From Pseudomonadota bacterium (GTDB taxonomy: Bacteria; Pseudomonadota; Alphaproteobacteria; Rhizobiales; Beijerinckiaceae): 16,040 bases of DNA. The notes beneath the pieces are model-generated. The model had not been told where the DNA came from, ran no database searches, and saw only the letters and a program-made list of their open reading frames with translations. The stretch spans positions 1 through 16,040 of the forward strand of contig JAFAEL010000024.1 in the NCBI GenBank assembly GCA_023423995.1, given 5' to 3'. Numbering within the stretch: the first letter of the stretch is position 1; each line of letters opens with the position of its first letter. Below are positions 14,187 through 16,040 of this stretch, piece after piece. Made by a program: the position numbers and the translations under genes.

Positions 14187-15080
14187 TCACCCGTTGTTGT
14201 CTGACAGGCGGTAGACCCGCCTTGCAGTATTGCCGAACACGTCCCCCCGCGCCGCCTCGGGCACAGCCGCGAGATGCGCGTCCATGAGCTCGCGGTAGCT
14301 CGTCCAGAGCTTCTCGATCGGGAAGTTGGAGCCGAACAGGCACCGTTCGGGGCCGAACAGCGCAAGCGTCTCGCGCGCCACGAAGGCGATGTGGGCCGGG
14401 TCGTTGGCGCGCAGGAACGTCCCGAGGCCGGAGAGCTTGCTGACGACGTTCGGCCGGGCGGCGAGCAGCTGCATGCCGGCCCGCCATGCCGCGATGCCCG
14501 GTTCCGAGAGATCTTCCAGCATGCCGGCATGCTGGAGCACGAAGGTAACCTCCGGGCAGGTCTCCGCAAGTTCCGCGGCGCCCGCCATCTGGGGGGCGAA
14601 GACCTGCAGGTCGAAGGCCCAGCCATGCTCCCCGAGATGCCGGACATTGGCCTGAACCCGCTTGTCCCGGGCAAGGTCCGGGCCCGACGCGAAGCGATAA
14701 AGCGGGTTCTCGTGCCAGTGCAGCTGCATGCGGATTCCGCGGACCAGGGGGTTCGCGGCAAGGCGGTCGAGCTGCGGTCGCGCATCCGCGGCCAGCAGGT
14801 CCGCATAGGCGACGATCGCGATGGGAAAGCCCGTTCGGTCGGAGGCGTCCGTCACGAAATCCACCTCGTCGACGAAGCGGTCGGCAGCCCAGTTCGCCTG
14901 GACGTAGACGGCCGCCGTGACACCCTCCGGCCGGCAATCGGCGAGGTATTCCTCGATTGGGTAGTCGCGCCGGAGCGGCTCGTAGGGGCCGAAGATGCGA
15001 GGCACCATCGGCCCGAGCAGCCAGGGCAGGTCCGCGTGCCGCCAGATGTGGAAATGCGCGTCGACGATGCCGGTTGTCAT
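14187..15080 (-). CDS. Amidohydrolase-2 family TIM-barrel hydrolase (COG3618-like)
   Basis: A 297-aa TIM-barrel protein. The N-terminal metal motif is VDAHFHIW (6-13, His9 and His11); QHAGML (183-188) carries the later histidine; and FGSNFPIEKLW (249-259) stands where many relatives have GSDxP. Relatives include 2-pyrone-4,6-dicarboxylate lactonase and fuconolactonase-like enzymes, so it probably hydrolyses a lactone or ring amide. The Asn at 251 in place of the usual Asp may reflect a weaker or absent metal; Asn is known in part of the family. Its ATG overlaps the CoxE-like gene stop (ATGA), so the two are translationally coupled. GGAGGG lies upstream as a good ribosome-binding site. Confidence 0.88.
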   Translation of the reverse strand: MTTGIVDAHFHIWRHADLPWLLGPMVPRIFGPYEPLRRDYPIEEYLADCRPEGVTAAVYVQANWAADRFVDEVDFVTDASDRTGFPIAIVAYADLLAADARPQLDRLAANPLVRGIRMQLHWHENPLYRFASGPDLARDKRVQANVRHLGEHGWAFDLQVFAPQMAGAAELAETCPEVTFVLQHAGMLEDLSEPGIAAWRAGMQLLAARPNVVSKLSGLGTFLRANDPAHIAFVARETLALFGPERCLFGSNFPIEKLWTSYRELMDAHLAAVPEAARGDVFGNTARRVYRLSDNNG

Positions 15081-16040
15081 GCGGCTCTCCCTCCGCCCAG
15101 GGACAGGATGTGGCGGCAGGCGCGCGCCGTGCTGCTGCCGTCGGCGAGCGAGGCGAGAAGCGGGCGGATGGCGCGGAGAACCTGCGTCTCGGGCCGGTAT
15201 TCCGGATCGCCCGCGAGCGGCGACAGCCAGTCGATCCGGTGGGCCCGCGCGGCCAGCCGGTGGATCGCCGCGATGAGGGCGGCCGGATCGCCGCGCTCGA
15301 GCCCGTCCGACAGGACCACGACGACCGCCCCGCGTGCGAAGCTCGCGTAGCGCGGCACCGCCAGGAAGGCGCCGAGCGCATCGCCGATGCGCGTGCCGCC
15401 GTCCCAATCGGCCACGAGCCCGGCCGCCTCCGCCAGGGCCTGCTGCCGGTTGCGGCGGCGCAACGCGCCGGTCAGCCGGGTGAGCCGGGTCCCGAAGGTG
15501 AAGACTTCCGCGCGCGGTGCGGCCCCCACAACGGTGTGCGCGAGCGCCAGATGCGCGTCCGTCCGCTCCTTCATCGAGCCCGACACGTCGATGAGCAGCA
15601 GGACCGGACGGGGCCTGTGCCGCCGCCGCAGTCGCTTCAGGCTCATCACCTCGCCGTCATGGCGGATGGCGTCCTTCAGGCTCCGCGCCAGGTCGATCGT
15701 CGGGCCGCGCCGCGCGCGTCCATGGCGATAGCCGCGGCGGCGCGGCAAGGCGGCGGGAAGGTCGCGGCCGAAGCGGCGGAGGGTGTCGCTCTCGTCCGGC
15801 AGCCTCAAACGCCGGACGGACAGGGCCTCGGCGTCGGTCGCCGCACGGCCGCTCTCGTTCACCTCCTCGCCGACCAGGATCTCCCGCGTGCCGCTATCCT
15901 CCTGGACCGACATCTCCTCGTCCGGCGCCCATTCCTCCTCGCCCGGCTCCGCGAGCGCGCCGAGGAAGTGGGCATCGAAGAGCGCGTCGAACCGCGCGCG
16001 CTGCTCGGGATGGGGCGCGAGCGTCGCGACCGCCGCCCGG
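15077..16040 (-). CDS. CoxE-like von Willebrand factor A domain protein (runs off the window end)
   Basis: The frame is open to base 16040, giving 320 visible residues; the N-terminus lies outside. The start of the visible part includes EQRARFDALFDAHFLGAL and an acidic stretch, a basic region (RRRGYRHGRARRG) precedes the VWA domain, whose MIDAS motif is DVSGSM (15589-15572), with DGGTRIGDAL (Thr) and LSDGLERGDP (Asp) completing the metal site. This is the CoxE pattern: CoxD (a MoxR-type AAA+ ATPase) and CoxE act with the molybdenum hydroxylase of carbon monoxide dehydrogenase, and relatives sit with xanthine-dehydrogenase-type genes. I therefore infer Mo-hydroxylase structural genes and a coxD homologue upstream, beyond the window. 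Length, motif order and neighbours support the family call; the partner enzyme is a guess. Confidence 0.86.
   Translation of the reverse strand, partial: RAAVATLAPHPEQRARFDALFDAHFLGALAEPGEEEWAPDEEMSVQEDSGTREILVGEEVNESGRAATDAEALSVRRLRLPDESDTLRRFGRDLPAALPRRRGYRHGRARRGPTIDLARSLKDAIRHDGEVMSLKRLRRRHRPRPVLLLIDVSGSMKERTDAHLALAHTVVGAAPRAEVFTFGTRLTRLTGALRRRNRQQALAEAAGLVADWDGGTRIGDALGAFLAVPRYASFARGAVVVVLSDGLERGDPAALIAAIHRLAARAHRIDWLSPLAGDPEYRPETQVLRAIRPLLASLADGSSTARACRHILSLGGGRAA

Noticed and set aside
1..16040. tRNA, rRNA, CRISPR, IS elements, prophage or toxin-antitoxin modules
   Set aside because: None recognised on either strand by reading; no repeated spacer structure, transposase, integrase or clover-leaf sequence was seen.

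Overview
The window is uniformly GC-rich, with protein sequences typical of Alphaproteobacteria (a PlsC with the HQSAWE form of the HX4D motif, an alphaproteobacterial Lon/Hsp20 pair, a CoxE-type VWA protein). My best guess is Hyphomicrobiales, possibly Methylobacteriaceae (Methylobacterium/Microvirga-like); this is inferred from sequence flavour only. I see no rRNA, tRNA, CRISPR array, insertion sequence or integrase. Nearly all genes lie on the minus strand. Only the epoxide-hydrolase-like gene and the PHB-depolymerase-family esterase are on the plus strand.

Layout. (1) Positions 1-1219: a heat-shock unit, hsp20 then lon (cut by the window start), behind a good candidate sigma-32 promoter. 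(2) 1345-3027: a divergent pair, a TetR-family repressor and an epoxide-hydrolase-type alpha/beta hydrolase, with a perfect 14-bp palindrome between them that is probably the repressor's operator. (3) 3034-4365: a C4-dicarboxylate transporter gene (dctA) broken by an in-frame TAG; all downstream sequence is intact. (4) 4494-9256: a co-directional run of plsC, an SNF2-like helicase of the type often seen in phages, a DEAD-box RNA helicase with a DbpA-type C-terminal domain, and a spermidine-synthase-like methyltransferase overlapping the helicase by 4 nt. (5) 9557-10078: cspA with a strong terminator, followed by a 70-aa conserved-looking small protein. (6) 10453-11685: a secreted-type or cytoplasmic PHB-depolymerase-family esterase. 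(7) 11698-16040: a tightly packed four-gene operon read right to left: CoxE-like VWA protein (cut by the window end), amidohydrolase, metallo-beta-lactamase-fold lactonase, and a two-domain protein joining an SMP-30/gluconolactonase propeller to an isochorismatase-like hydrolase.

How the genes fit together. The last operon is the most interesting part. CoxE-like proteins are known to help mature molybdenum hydroxylases, and three ring- or lactone-opening hydrolases follow, so an uncharacterised catabolic pathway (hydroxylation of a ring, then stepwise hydrolysis) is a reasonable hypothesis. The genes that would test this lie beyond position 16040. The rest looks like ordinary stress, lipid, RNA and transport functions, with the dctA nonsense codon and the fused SMP-30/isochorismatase gene as the main oddities.
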